Below are positions 1-8,126 of a DNA stretch of 64,000 nt, piece after piece (the stretch's first letter is position 1; the number at the start of each line of letters is the position of its first letter). The notes under the pieces were generated by a model. It did no database searches and had not been told where the DNA came from. It saw nothing but the letters and a program-made list of their open reading frames with translations. This DNA comes from Rhinopithecimicrobium faecis (GTDB lineage Bacteria > Bacteroidota > Bacteroidia > Sphingobacteriales > Sphingobacteriaceae), in contig JAGKSB010000009.1 of assembly GCA_017942165.1 (NCBI GenBank), positions 1 through 64,000 on the forward strand, read 5' to 3'. Both the position numbers and the translations under genes were made by a program.

Positions 1-14
1 AAACTCTCCATTGT
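1..14 (-). rRNA. 16S ribosomal RNA, 5' end only (partial)
   Basis: Read on the minus strand, the first bases of the window end in ACAATGGAGAGTTT. This is the start of Sphingobacteriaceae 16S rRNA, which continues with GATCCTGGCTCAGG, and it lines up base for base with the first 14 nt of E. coli 16S (AAATTGAAGAGTTT). The gene runs leftwards out of the window, so only about 14 nt are present and the exact 5' end is inferred by alignment. The promoters and leader that follow at 15-488 support the call. Confidence 0.85.
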
Positions 15-288
15 AAAATGAAGTGTGATCACTTGACTATTTATAAAAATAGAAATGTTGATCGTTTTATAATTTCTAATCTGAATTGACTTGGTTGAAT
101 TTTAGTATAACTTTCGTTGTTAAAATTTCAACTACTCATTACGCTACTTGATTATATCTTTTAAAGAACTTGATCGCATCCGCATCTCGCTTCTGCTTAT
201 ATATCGTTCAGCACGTTTGCTGATTGATGTGTCATTTTGTTATGTTAACATCCTTGCGATGTTAACCCCTTCGTTTCCGTCGGGACTG
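15..288 (-). other. rRNA operon leader region
   Basis: This non-coding stretch lies between the rRNA promoters and the 16S 5' end. On the minus strand it contains a perfect 9-bp hairpin (GTTAACATC at 244-252 and GATGTTAAC at 258-266, 5-nt loop). About 150 nt before 16S is a boxA-like element, GTTCTTTAAAAGAT (around 157-170), resembling the TTCTTTGA/TCTTTAA antitermination and processing elements of rRNA leaders. No ORF of note is present. The leader role is inferred from position. The hairpin and the boxA-like string are read directly. Confidence 0.7.
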
Positions 289-319
289 CAAAGGTAGGAA
301 TCTTTTTTAAACTTCCAAA
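289..319 (-). promoter_or_regulatory. rRNA operon promoter P2 (proximal)
   Basis: On the minus strand TTTG (316-319) and TAccTTTG (289-296) are separated by 19 nt. This is the consensus spacing and sequence of the Bacteroidota housekeeping sigma factor (-33 TTTG, -7 TAnnTTTG). Transcription would start near base 282-284 and run left into the 16S gene. Confidence 0.75.
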
Positions 320-456
320 CTTTATTTGAAAAAAGTTTGTTTGGCTTATTTAAAGACTCATTTCAAATGGTATGCATAAGTGGGGATCTTTTCAAACACA
401 AATCTCACACACATAATCCCGCTCTTATTATACCGTTCCTCCCTTGCGGAGTGATG

Positions 457-488
457 CAAAGATAGCATAAAAAACAAGTAGCATGCAA
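457..488 (-). promoter_or_regulatory. rRNA operon promoter P1 (distal)
   Basis: On the minus strand TTG (486-488) and TAtcTTTG (457-464) are separated by 21 nt, a second match to the Bacteroidota promoter consensus about 170 nt upstream of P2. The stretch 320-456 between the promoters is AT-rich and shows no gene. Tandem promoters are usual for rRNA operons. The call rests on motif and position. Confidence 0.65.
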
Positions 489-561
489 GAATTGTTTTCA
501 AGAATTTGCTAAGTAGCTATAAATCTGAATAATAAAATTATAAAGTGGCTAAATAGCATTA

Positions 562-966
562 TTAAAACAGCTTTCCGTCCCTTATTAAATAATCAAAAAC
601 AGCTAAAACTCCTGTCACCTGAACAGGAAGCTGCTTAAATTCTTCCAAACTGAAGTAAGCGACAGCTTCTATTTCATTAGAAGGCTTTATCTCCGCTGTA
701 TACGGATATATAAAGCACTCCTGCTCCATCTGTCTTTGCTCCTCTCCATAGGCTACTGCTGAGACATGACAATAATAGACTAATTTAGAAATGGTTATTT
801 TCAATGCTAATTCCTCGAATACCTCCCTTACCAAAGCTTCAGCAGCAGTCTCAAGCGGGTCAATCTTGCCCCCAGGAAGGTACCAAGCTTTTTTGTTCGC
901 AGAATAAGTAAGTAATAGTTTATTATTATGAAGCATTATAAGCCCCGATGTGCGCAATTCTATCAT
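562..966 (-). CDS. Nudix hydrolase
   Basis: A 134-residue single-domain Nudix hydrolase, a cytosolic Mg2+-dependent enzyme that cleaves nucleoside diphosphate linked compounds. The Nudix box starts at G33 and fits Gx5Ex7REUxEExGU: G33, E39, R47, E48, E51 and E52 are present. The Gly near the end of the box is Ala54, a common variant that does not touch the metal ligands. The PGGK just before it is typical of MutT/ADP-ribose-type members. The substrate (oxidised dNTP, NDP-sugar or other) cannot be told from sequence. The gene stands alone, divergent from the helicase at 1064 and upstream of the rRNA promoters on the same strand. Confidence 0.85.
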   Translation of the reverse strand: MIELRTSGLIMLHNNKLLLTYSANKKAWYLPGGKIDPLETAAEALVREVFEELALKITISKLVYYCHVSAVAYGEEQRQMEQECFIYPYTAEIKPSNEIEAVAYFSLEEFKQLPVQVTGVLAVFDYLIRDGKLF

Positions 967-1063
967 TATTCAAAGCTATATAAATATATTAATATGTGGA
1001 TACTACAATTCAACATGCTACAACAACGCTTATTAATTTAAAAAAATTGTTTAAAATTGTCAT

Positions 1064-2965
1064 ATGAGTGAGCAGCAGCATTATTTTGAGGATTTATTTG
1101 AACTTTTAGAAGAAGAGCAAAATTATGACCGTCAACAATATCAGGATACCTTAGCCTTTGCGAGTACCAATGAGCGGGTTAGTAAAGGGGTAACATGGTT
1201 TCCAATAGCGATCCAGCAGACTGAAATCGGGGCTGGTGATTACCTAAGTATAAGCATTCAGCGTACTACGAATATGGAAGGAAGCCATCAATTTAGATTT
1301 GGCATGCCTGTAGCGCTATTTTCCAATTATGCCCCACAGGAGGATCGCATCCCTGGCACCATCGCTTTTGTGAGTGCTAAACTTATGCGTATCTCCATGC
1401 GTATCGATGAACTTCCCGCTTGGACACGTAAGGGGAAATTGGGCGTTGACCTTTTGTTCGATGAAAACTCCTATCAGGAGATGCGTGCTACCTTAAAGCG
1501 GGCAGCTACGATTACACATCCATTGATCCCACTGCTACTGCGCACCCATGATCTTCCTGCGATCCAGCAGAAGGAGTATTTTCCGCTATCACATCTGAAT
1601 AACAAGCAACAGGATGCCGTACACCAAATATTGAATACCCCAGATATCGCTGTTGTCCATGGACCTCCAGGAACGGGGAAGACGACGACGCTTATTACTG
1701 CGATAGCGGCTTTATGGAAATTACATAAAAAACAACTTTTGGTCGTTGCCCCTAGCAATACGGCGGTGGATTTATTAACAGAGCGTTTAGCAGCACAGCA
1801 ACTCCAGGTATTACGTATTGGAAACCCTGTAAAAGTCTCCGAGGAATTACAGCGCTTAACGCTCGATGGTAAGATGGCGTTACACCCTGCTGTGAAAGAT
1901 ATAAAAACACTGAAGAAGCAAGCCGCAGCCTACACAGATATGGCGCATAAGTATAAACGTTCTTTTGGGAAAGCTGAAAGGGATCAACGCAAAGCATTAT
2001 TTTCCGAAGCGCGAAAAATTATGGCTGAGGTCGATGCTACCTATGATTTCATCAGTAGCTCCCTAATCGAGCAAGCAGAAGTTATTACAGCCACCCTAGT
2101 GGGCGCCAATCATTATAAGATTAAAGAGCGAAACTATCATACTGTTTTTATTGATGAGGCTGGCCAAGCACTGGAGCCCGCATGTTGGGTTCCCATATTA
2201 AAAGGCAGTAAGCTTGTTCTTGCTGGAGACCACCTGCAGCTTCCCCCTACCGTCAAATCTTCCGGCACCAAGGCTCAGCAGTTGAAACATACCTTGCTAG
2301 AAAAGGTCTGTGCCTTATACCCCGAACGGGTGACACTTTTGCAAGAACAATATCGTATGCATGCCTCCATTATGGCGTTCTCCTCCGAGCAGTTCTATCA
2401 AGGGCAATTGTGTGCGCACCATTCGGTGGCAACGCAGCTTTTACCAGGCATGCCTGCGGCCGTAAAATTTATTGATACAGCGGGATCAGGCTTTGAAGAG
2501 ACCGTGGTAGAGAATGCTATTTTCAATCAAGAAGAAGCGCAGTTTACAATCAGCTATCTCCTGCAAGTATGTATGGATTTGAAAGGCGCTGCTGTGGAAA
2601 ACCATTTTCCAAGAATCGGACTTATATCGCCCTATAGAAAGCAGGTATTAGTATTACAACAACTCTTCCAAGAGGAAGAAAGATTAGCGGAGTTTGCCCC
2701 CTACGTGCAGATTAACACCATTGACAGCTTTCAAGGACAGGAGCGCGACTGCATTATCATCAGTCTTACGCGTTCCAACAGTAAATTTGAAATCGGTTTT
2801 CTTGCCGAAACACGCCGCATGAATGTCGCCCTCACAAGAGCAAAGAAGCAGCTTACCGTGATTGGGGATTCTGCGACCCTTTCAAAAAGTAAATTTTACA
2901 CAGATTTTATAAATTTTTCAGAGCGTAACGATGCCTATCATTCCATTTGGGAGTATATGAGCTAA
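1064..2965 (+). CDS. SF1 helicase, UPF1/IGHMBP2-like
   Basis: A 633-residue AAA_11/AAA_12 superfamily 1B helicase acting on DNA or RNA with ATP. Visible motifs in order are Walker A GPPGTGKTTT at about residues 200-209, Walker B IDEAGQ near 362-367, motif III GDHLQLPPT, EQYRMH, motif V DSFQGQERD and motif VI NVALTRAKKQL near the C terminus. The N-terminal about 190 residues hold the beta-barrel-like region seen in UPF1/SMUBP-2 relatives. Length is normal for the bacterial family. Its cellular job in Bacteroidota is not established. It is followed 24 nt later by an aldo/keto reductase on the same strand, possibly cotranscribed. Confidence 0.9.
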   Translation: MSEQQHYFEDLFELLEEEQNYDRQQYQDTLAFASTNERVSKGVTWFPIAIQQTEIGAGDYLSISIQRTTNMEGSHQFRFGMPVALFSNYAPQEDRIPGTIAFVSAKLMRISMRIDELPAWTRKGKLGVDLLFDENSYQEMRATLKRAATITHPLIPLLLRTHDLPAIQQKEYFPLSHLNNKQQDAVHQILNTPDIAVVHGPPGTGKTTTLITAIAALWKLHKKQLLVVAPSNTAVDLLTERLAAQQLQVLRIGNPVKVSEELQRLTLDGKMALHPAVKDIKTLKKQAAAYTDMAHKYKRSFGKAERDQRKALFSEARKIMAEVDATYDFISSSLIEQAEVITATLVGANHYKIKERNYHTVFIDEAGQALEPACWVPILKGSKLVLAGDHLQLPPTVKSSGTKAQQLKHTLLEKVCALYPERVTLLQEQYRMHASIMAFSSEQFYQGQLCAHHSVATQLLPGMPAAVKFIDTAGSGFEETVVENAIFNQEEAQFTISYLLQVCMDLKGAAVENHFPRIGLISPYRKQVLVLQQLFQEEERLAEFAPYVQINTIDSFQGQERDCIIISLTRSNSKFEIGFLAETRRMNVALTRAKKQLTVIGDSATLSKSKFYTDFINFSERNDAYHSIWEYMS

Positions 2966-2989
2966 GCGTATTATTTAGTACCTTTAAGT

Positions 2990-3931
2990 ATGGTTAAAAA
3001 TCAATTTGGGAATACCTCGCTGAAGACGGCGCCAATTATCTTTGGAGGAAATGTCTTCGGATGGACACTCGATGAGCAGCAGTCTCATCAGGTATTAGAC
3101 GCTTTTATAGATAAAGGCTTTAATATGATTGATACATCTAATAACTATCCCCGATGGGTGCCTGGAGCTACAGGCTTGGAGTCGGAAACGATCCTCGGAA
3201 AATGGATGCAGCAGCGAAAGTCCCGAGATTCCTATATTATTGCGACAAAAGTAGGTGGAAAGACAACATCCCGAAATACCCCAAATACCAGCGCCAAGGA
3301 AATTATCCGTGAAGTAGAATTATCCTTGAAGCGCTTGAAAACAGATTATATAGACTTATACCAACTACATTATGATCAAGAGGAAACTCCTGTTGCGGAA
3401 ACCTTAGAAGCATTTAACACCTTGGTGCAAGCGGGGAAAGTCCGTTATATCGGGGCTTCAAATATTTCCGCTAGCAGGCTGCGTGCTTCTTTGGATTACG
3501 CCAATACAATGGGAATTCCTAGCTATTGCAGTTTGCAACCTTTATATAATTTATATGACCGCGATATATATGAGAAGAATTTCAGGTCACTGGCCGCCAG
3601 TGAGCAGTTGGCCGTTACCCCCTACTACTCCTTGGCATCGGGTTTTCTGACCGGAAAATATACTGACAACCCAGCATTGAGGGCCTCAGAACGTGGAAAG
3701 ACTATTTCCAAGTATTTTAACCATAAAGGAGAAATCCTTTTGTCTAATATCCAGCGTATAGCAGAGAGCCATCAAGTGAGTATGTCGGCCGTAGCCTTGG
3801 CATGGCTTCTTCATCAACCTACGGTCACAGCTCCCATTGCCTCCGCTACAAAAGCGAGTCATCTGGAGGCCTTTGTGGAGGCGTCAACCTTGCAGCTTTC
3901 AACTTGGGATTTAAAACTACTGAGCTTATAA
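2990..3931 (+). CDS. Aldo/keto reductase
   Basis: A 313-residue cytosolic NADPH-dependent aldo/keto reductase with a TIM-barrel fold. The catalytic tetrad is visible: D48 and Y53 in IDTSNNYP, K87 in IATKVGG and H127 in LYQLHYDQ. RYIGASNIS and the C-terminal SATKASHLEAF provide the cofactor-binding part. It resembles the YajO/Tas/AKR11-12 group, with 'oxidoreductase' the safest product name. The substrate is unknown. It lies 24 nt after the helicase gene on the same strand, so cotranscription is possible, but no functional link is evident. Confidence 0.9.
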   Translation: MVKNQFGNTSLKTAPIIFGGNVFGWTLDEQQSHQVLDAFIDKGFNMIDTSNNYPRWVPGATGLESETILGKWMQQRKSRDSYIIATKVGGKTTSRNTPNTSAKEIIREVELSLKRLKTDYIDLYQLHYDQEETPVAETLEAFNTLVQAGKVRYIGASNISASRLRASLDYANTMGIPSYCSLQPLYNLYDRDIYEKNFRSLAASEQLAVTPYYSLASGFLTGKYTDNPALRASERGKTISKYFNHKGEILLSNIQRIAESHQVSMSAVALAWLLHQPTVTAPIASATKASHLEAFVEASTLQLSTWDLKLLSL

Positions 3932-4003
3932 GCTATTGAAAACCATTTGCTTTGTTACAGGAAAATGTTTTAGTAGCCCTTTAAATTCAATAGACTTACA
4001 TTC

Positions 4004-4033
4004 TTGTCACACTTTAAACAAAATCTATATTTT
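4004..4033 (+). promoter_or_regulatory. Candidate promoter of the small Lys-rich gene
   Basis: TTG (4004-4006), 19 nt, then TAtaTTTT (4026-4033). This matches the Bacteroidota promoter pattern except for T in place of the last G, and leaves a 5' UTR of roughly 60 nt before the ATG at 4098. Confidence 0.4.
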
Positions 4034-4097
4034 TTAGTTATATTTAATATATTAAAATTTTACTTAAATAAATATTTTAAAAATAAAAATAGATACT

Positions 4098-4208
4098 ATG
4101 GCAAAGGAGCAGAAAGCTAATAAAAATGATAAGAAGCAGGCCGTTAAATCTTTGAAAGAGAAACGTGCAGACAAGAAATCTAAGCAAGCAAACAAAAGCA
4201 AAGCTGAA
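4098..4208 (+). CDS. Small Lys-rich basic protein (36 aa), hypothetical
   Basis: A 36-codon frame, ATG at 4098 and TGA at 4206-4208, encodes a highly basic, hydrophilic peptide starting MAKEQKANKND and containing KSLKEKRADKK. About 40 percent of residues are Lys or Arg and there are no Cys or aromatic residues. I recall similar short 'MAKEQK...KEKRA..K' proteins in other Sphingobacteriaceae, though this needs a search. It has its own candidate promoter at 4004-4033 and a strong terminator right after it, which argues for a real gene. It may bind RNA, DNA or ribosomes by charge, but this is inference and no function is assigned. Confidence 0.6.
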
Positions 4209-4216
4209 TAAATATA

Positions 4217-4250
4217 AAAAAGCCAAGACTTACGTTCTTGGCTTTTTTAT
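4217..4250. terminator. Bidirectional intrinsic terminator
   Basis: A 10-bp stem (4220-4229 pairing with 4237-4246, AAGCCAAGA/TCTTGGCTT core) with a 7-nt loop, an A-run before and a T-run after it. It serves both the small Lys-rich gene and the converging hmp gene. Confidence 0.85.
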
Positions 4251-4256
4251 GGTTTG

Positions 4257-5453
4257 TTAAGCCCCAATCCCTGGGCTGAAGGCTTCCATAAAGATATTGG
4301 TTTTAGGAACACCATTTTCCAATAATACCTGCTTCTGAAAATCCATAAATCCCTGAGGTCCGCAAATATAATAGTGGTAAGAAGGATGTATCAGCTGACC
4401 AGCTAACAGGCCTAGATCCATGTGACCAGCGACATAATCTTGTGTCTCATCCGCAGGCTCCTCAGCATAAAAGAAAACGGACCTTAGATTCGCATGAGCT
4501 TCTTGCAGATTGCGTATATAGTCCCCAAAGGCATGCACTGATTTATTTCTCGCAGCATGTAAGTAAAAGATAGGCTTCTCAGGATGCTGTTTAATTGCTT
4601 GCTGTAACATCGCCATAATGGGCGTCTGCCCCACACCTGCAGAAAGAAATACATCCTTATCACTTGTTCCATTATACACAAATTCGCCCGCAGGCATAGT
4701 AATTTCAAGGGTGTCCCCTTGATAAATATTTTCATGCAGGAAGTTACTCACCATCCCTAAAGGAGCAGTAGGATTATCTTCACGTTTCACTGATATACGA
4801 TAGCTCGTCCCATTAAAAACACTGGAAAGGCTATATTGTCTCGGCTGCCAAATTTCTAGCGCTGGTATATATACACGTACGGAAATATATTGTCCCGATT
4901 GAAAATTAGCAATTGCTGCGCCATCTGTGGGCACAAGGGTGAAAGAACAGATTTCCGAAGACTCCATGGTCTTGTCTTTAATGGTAAACGAACGCCATCC
5001 TTCCCAGCTACCATCTTTGGCTTCCTGCTCAGCTTTAAGCGTATTTTCTTGGTTGATCATAATGGCTGCTAATTGGCCGTAGGCTGTCCCCCAAGCTTCA
5101 ATTAACGGGGAGTCCATCGCGATATTTAACACTTCAGATATGGCATGCAAGAGATGATTGCCTACGACATCATACTGCGCAGGCTTAATTTGCAAGCTGG
5201 TATGCTTATGGCCTATATGACGAATGGCCCCTAGTAGGACTGCAGGATTTTCTATGTGTTCGGCATAGGCTAAAACGGCTGTTGCTAAGGCATTTTGCTG
5301 TTTTCCATTCGCCTGATTTCCACGGTTAAATACATTATTTAACTCCGGATTATGGGAAAATAATCGTTTGTAAAAATGACTCGTTAACGCTGTTCCATGC
5401 TCTTTTAAAACGGGGATTGTGCTTTTAATTAATTCAATTTGTGAAGTTGTCAT
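4257..5453 (-). CDS. hmp: Flavohaemoglobin, nitric oxide dioxygenase
   Basis: A 398-residue cytosolic enzyme that oxidises NO to nitrate with O2 and NAD(P)H. It aligns with E. coli Hmp along its length. The N-terminal globin has Y28 (B10), Q52 (E7) and proximal H84 in KHTSLQIKP. The FAD domain has RQYSLSS and the NAD domain has GVGQTP and ICGPQGFM near the end. All three domains look intact. It lies 83 nt downstream of an Rrf2-type regulator on the same strand. A palindrome AGATA-N4-TATCT at 5479-5492 in its leader matches the centre of the regulator's own operator, so NO-responsive derepression is likely. Confidence 0.96.
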   Translation of the reverse strand: MTTSQIELIKSTIPVLKEHGTALTSHFYKRLFSHNPELNNVFNRGNQANGKQQNALATAVLAYAEHIENPAVLLGAIRHIGHKHTSLQIKPAQYDVVGNHLLHAISEVLNIAMDSPLIEAWGTAYGQLAAIMINQENTLKAEQEAKDGSWEGWRSFTIKDKTMESSEICSFTLVPTDGAAIANFQSGQYISVRVYIPALEIWQPRQYSLSSVFNGTSYRISVKREDNPTAPLGMVSNFLHENIYQGDTLEITMPAGEFVYNGTSDKDVFLSAGVGQTPIMAMLQQAIKQHPEKPIFYLHAARNKSVHAFGDYIRNLQEAHANLRSVFFYAEEPADETQDYVAGHMDLGLLAGQLIHPSYHYYICGPQGFMDFQKQVLLENGVPKTNIFMEAFSPGIGA

Positions 5454-5478
5454 ATAATTTAATTTTAAAAAGATATAA

Positions 5479-5492
5479 AGATATTTTTATCT
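5479..5492 (-). promoter_or_regulatory. Operator-like palindrome upstream of hmp
   Basis: AGATA-TTTT-TATCT (plus strand) is a perfect inverted repeat 26 nt before the hmp start. The same 14-nt core, AGATA-N4-TATCT, is the centre of the larger palindrome before the Rrf2 gene. A -7-like TATCTTTT lies between it and the hmp ATG on the minus strand. Binding by the Rrf2 protein is inferred. Confidence 0.65.
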
Positions 5493-5536
5493 CTTATTTG
5501 AATTTGAGAATTATTTTTTTGCGCTATTTCAATTAG

Positions 5537-5974
5537 CTACTTATTTAACGTGGACTTCCCTGTTAGAAGTTGTTCATTAAACTCACCTATCTGTGTATTA
5601 TGAAGCATATAACTGAGTTCATTACGAACTTTTTTAAACTCATTATGCAAGGGGCATGGATTTGTTTCCGAGCAATAGGTTAAACCTAAGCCGCAGCCCA
5701 CAAAGATCTGATTTCCATCGACGACAGCGACAACATCCGCTAGTGGGCGCTTCAGCTGCTCCGGCAACATAAAGAATCCACCGTTGGGACCTTTCATAGA
5801 CTGCACGATACCAGCCCGTGTAAGCTGCTGTAATATTTTCCCTAAGAACGCTTCTGGGCTATTTATATTTTCCGCAATTTGCTTAATCCCTACACGCTCC
5901 CCTTTCAGGGTATTTGACGCGATATAGAACACAGCACGTAAAGCATACTCACAAGATTTTGAAAACATTCCCAT
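5537..5974 (-). CDS. Rrf2 family Fe-S transcriptional regulator, NsrR-like
   Basis: A 145-residue winged-helix repressor. The N-terminal MFSKSCEYALRA and the wing at GPNGGFFM are typical of Rrf2. Three cysteines, C94, C101 and C107 (C-x6-C-x5-C), are placed to hold an Fe-S cluster, as in NsrR and IscR. Gene order (regulator then hmp) and shared palindromes indicate an NO-sensing repressor of hmp that also represses itself. Either ATG 5974 or ATG 5968 (giving MFSKS, the family's usual start) could be used. A -7 box TAccTTTG ends only 7 nt before ATG 5974, which favours the internal ATG or a leaderless message. IscR-like function is less likely, with no isc/suf genes nearby. Confidence 0.88.
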   Translation of the reverse strand: MGMFSKSCEYALRAVFYIASNTLKGERVGIKQIAENINSPEAFLGKILQQLTRAGIVQSMKGPNGGFFMLPEQLKRPLADVVAVVDGNQIFVGCGLGLTYCSETNPCPLHNEFKKVRNELSYMLHNTQIGEFNEQLLTGKSTLNK

Positions 5975-5981
5975 AACAAGA

Positions 5982-5989
5982 CAAAGGTA
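5982..5989 (-). promoter_or_regulatory. -7 box of the Rrf2-hmp promoter
   Basis: The minus strand reads TAccTTTG directly upstream of the Rrf2 start. The expected -33 region, about 19 nt further upstream, falls inside the palindrome 5992-6031, so a bound repressor would block RNA polymerase. Confidence 0.65.
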
Positions 5990-5991
5990 TA

Positions 5992-6031
5992 AATAAATAA
6001 TAAAAGATAAAAATATCTTTTATTATTTATT
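5992..6031 (-). promoter_or_regulatory. 40-bp palindromic operator of the Rrf2 gene
   Basis: Two perfect 18-bp arms (5992-6009 AATAAATAATAAAAGATA and its exact complement 6014-6031) are separated by AAAA. The central AGATA-N4-TATCT is repeated before hmp. Position over the -33 region indicates autoregulation by the Rrf2 protein. The arms are much longer than usual Rrf2 sites. A cruciform or terminator role for the preceding membrane protein gene (stop at 6041) is an alternative, but there is no G/C-rich stem. Confidence 0.7.
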
Positions 6032-6040
6032 GTGGTATAA

Positions 6041-6229
6041 TTATTTTTTTAAGGATGAATTGCCGACAGAATCTGCCGCTAAGGAATCTACTGGAACGTC
6101 TTTATTTACACGAGATTCCACAGGTTGATAATCCAAATTTTTCTTAATCTTAGCATCTCCAGCGTTGACCATATAGATCACAAAACCTAACATTACGAGC
6201 GAAATAAGCCCTAAAATCCATCTAACCAT
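6041..6229 (-). CDS. Small single-pass membrane protein, hypothetical (62 aa)
   Basis: Starting at the ATG at 6229 the product is MVRWILGLISLVMLGFVIYM and so on: one N-terminal transmembrane helix (about residues 3-20) followed by a soluble, charged and Ser-rich tail of about 40 residues ending in SSLKK. The frame is open further upstream to an ATG at 6286, but that would add a less likely N-terminal extension overlapping the terminator of the SusD gene. No family is recognised. It sits alone between the SusCD terminator and the Rrf2 gene on the same strand, so NO-related regulation is unlikely but untested. Confidence 0.5.
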   Translation of the reverse strand: MVRWILGLISLVMLGFVIYMVNAGDAKIKKNLDYQPVESRVNKDVPVDSLAADSVGNSSLKK

Positions 6230-6285
6230 ACGAACAATAAAATTTATGCAAGTTAAACTAAAAGACTGGAAATGGGAAATTTTCA

Positions 6286-6315
6286 AAAAAAAGGGCTGTC
6301 AAAATTGACAGCCCT
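6286..6315 (-). terminator. Terminator of SusC/SusD pair 1
   Basis: Stem GGGCTGTCAA (6294-6303) with TTGACAGCCC (6306-6315), followed on the minus strand by an 8-T run. It lies 38 nt after the SusD stop codon. Confidence 0.85.
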
Positions 6316-6353
6316 TACTATTTTTCAGAAAAAAATCTGGAAACTTCGTAATA

Positions 6354-8123
6354 CTAATCTAATGTAGGATCGAATGTTCCACCCCAATCTTTATTTTGAG
6401 CAATTTTTGAATTCTTACTAATTACAGACTCTTGAATTGGAAAGAAGTAGTATTTCTCCGGCAAGACGTTGACTTTAACACCTGTACGCGGAACTTCCAA
6501 CAGTGAATAGTTGAAATTAGCTTCCTTCAGTTCATATTTTCCTGCCAATTGACGCGCCGTAGACATCAGCATCTCCGTTCCTGCAGCAGTCACAGCAATG
6601 GCTTCAACACCATGCTTAGTCTGATTATCTAAGCGATTAAGCAGGCGTAAGCGGCGTAAATCCCAAAATCGGTGGCCCTCAAAAGCAAACTCAATATTGC
6701 GCTCTGCAAGGATCGCCTCCCGGATAGAAGTTTTCGATGAAACATCGATTCCATAGTTGCCGTCAGTGCCTGCTAGAATTCCTGCACGTTGACGAATTTT
6801 CTTAAGAATTTCAATAGCTTCCGCACTTCTGCCCGTTTCATTAGCCGTCTCCGCGTAATTTAACATAACCTCAGCATAGCGCATAAGCACATAATCGACA
6901 TCATACTGCTGCACCTCGGCTTGTGTAAGTTTGAGCATACTATTTTTCAATATAAAAAATCCTGAATAGCGGTTGATATTCGTGGAGTTTACCCCCGCAT
7001 TTGGATTTAAGCCAAAGTCGTCAAGCTCATGCGCTAAACCAAGGGAGGTATACTGACGCTTACCTACTTTTCCAGAAACCTCATAGACTTTACCATTCCA
7101 AACGATCGATTTCTCAAATCTTGGATCGCGGTTTGCCCAATAGTTTTGCAAAAACTGCGCATCGGTTTGGTAATAAGCACTTTTAGGATCTGAATAGCTA
7201 CGTCCATCTTTCATCGGATACTCTTTAATAAGCTCCCAAGTAGGTACTGCGTAGGCATTACCACGGCTTTCGGAGCCAGGACGTACCCCATTATCCCACG
7301 AAGCTACCTTATTAGGATAGGAATTTATCACGGCAAAGATCGTCTCACTATTTCTTTCTACCAAGGTGATATTCTCATAATTTGGCACCAAAGCATATCC
7401 ACGCTGTGCTAATGTTTCAACGGCCTGCTTATTGATTTTATAAGCTTCTTCCCAATAGCTGTTGCCAAATGGGTTTTTAGGGTTAAACTGCGGCGAGGCC
7501 ATATACAGCAGCACTTTAGCTTTGAAGGCTAAGGCAAAACTACCATCTATCTTCCCATAGCTTGTCGAGCTACTAAGAATTTTCGTTGGCAGCTTGGTGA
7601 TTGCCTCATCAATATCAGCGAGGATAAATTGAAAGCATTCCTTAGTTGTATTACGACTTACAAGGAGGTCATCATTATACCGATCCTGAGGGGTCTTGAT
7701 ATAAGGAACGCCACCGTGGTATTTCACCATATCAAAATAGGTGTATGCGCGCATAAATAGCGCTTGCCCGGTAATATCATTTTTAACATTCTCACTTAAA
7801 GATCCGGAATTAACATCCACAAGCGCTTGATTAATTAAGCGTATGCGATTGTAGTTCCAATTTTTAAAGTCGCCATTAGAGATGGTAATTCTATCGGGAT
7901 AGAAATTTACGCCTATGAGCTGTTGACTATTCGCATCGGCTGCAGGATCCCAATTTCCGAACATCGGGTATATCCCTGATAAATAGGCATTCGCTAAATT
8001 GGCATCATTCCATACTTTATCAGGGTTATAGTTATTTATATCTTCAATTTCTAGCACATTCTTACAGGATACCTGCAAGGATAAAGACGCGAGTGCAAGA
8101 AAGAAAAATTTGCTGTATTTCAT
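6354..8123 (-). CDS. SusD/RagB family glycan-binding lipoprotein (pair 1)
   Basis: A 589-residue outer-membrane surface lipoprotein that caps its SusC partner and binds the imported ligand. The signal peptide ends in lipobox LQVSC with C20 as the acylated residue. The family's TPR-like helices are visible, with NDITGQALFMRAYTYFDMVKY at the usual place (about residue 115). The C-terminal SusD domain contains AEVMLNYAE, FEGHRFWDLRRLR and a closing PIP-like FFPIQ. It begins 3 nt after the SusC stop, so translation is likely coupled. No enzyme gene follows, so the ligand, glycan or peptide, is unknown. Confidence 0.95.
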   Translation of the reverse strand: MKYSKFFFLALASLSLQVSCKNVLEIEDINNYNPDKVWNDANLANAYLSGIYPMFGNWDPAADANSQQLIGVNFYPDRITISNGDFKNWNYNRIRLINQALVDVNSGSLSENVKNDITGQALFMRAYTYFDMVKYHGGVPYIKTPQDRYNDDLLVSRNTTKECFQFILADIDEAITKLPTKILSSSTSYGKIDGSFALAFKAKVLLYMASPQFNPKNPFGNSYWEEAYKINKQAVETLAQRGYALVPNYENITLVERNSETIFAVINSYPNKVASWDNGVRPGSESRGNAYAVPTWELIKEYPMKDGRSYSDPKSAYYQTDAQFLQNYWANRDPRFEKSIVWNGKVYEVSGKVGKRQYTSLGLAHELDDFGLNPNAGVNSTNINRYSGFFILKNSMLKLTQAEVQQYDVDYVLMRYAEVMLNYAETANETGRSAEAIEILKKIRQRAGILAGTDGNYGIDVSSKTSIREAILAERNIEFAFEGHRFWDLRRLRLLNRLDNQTKHGVEAIAVTAAGTEMLMSTARQLAGKYELKEANFNYSLLEVPRTGVKVNVLPEKYYFFPIQESVISKNSKIAQNKDWGGTFDPTLD

Positions 8124-8126
8124 ATT

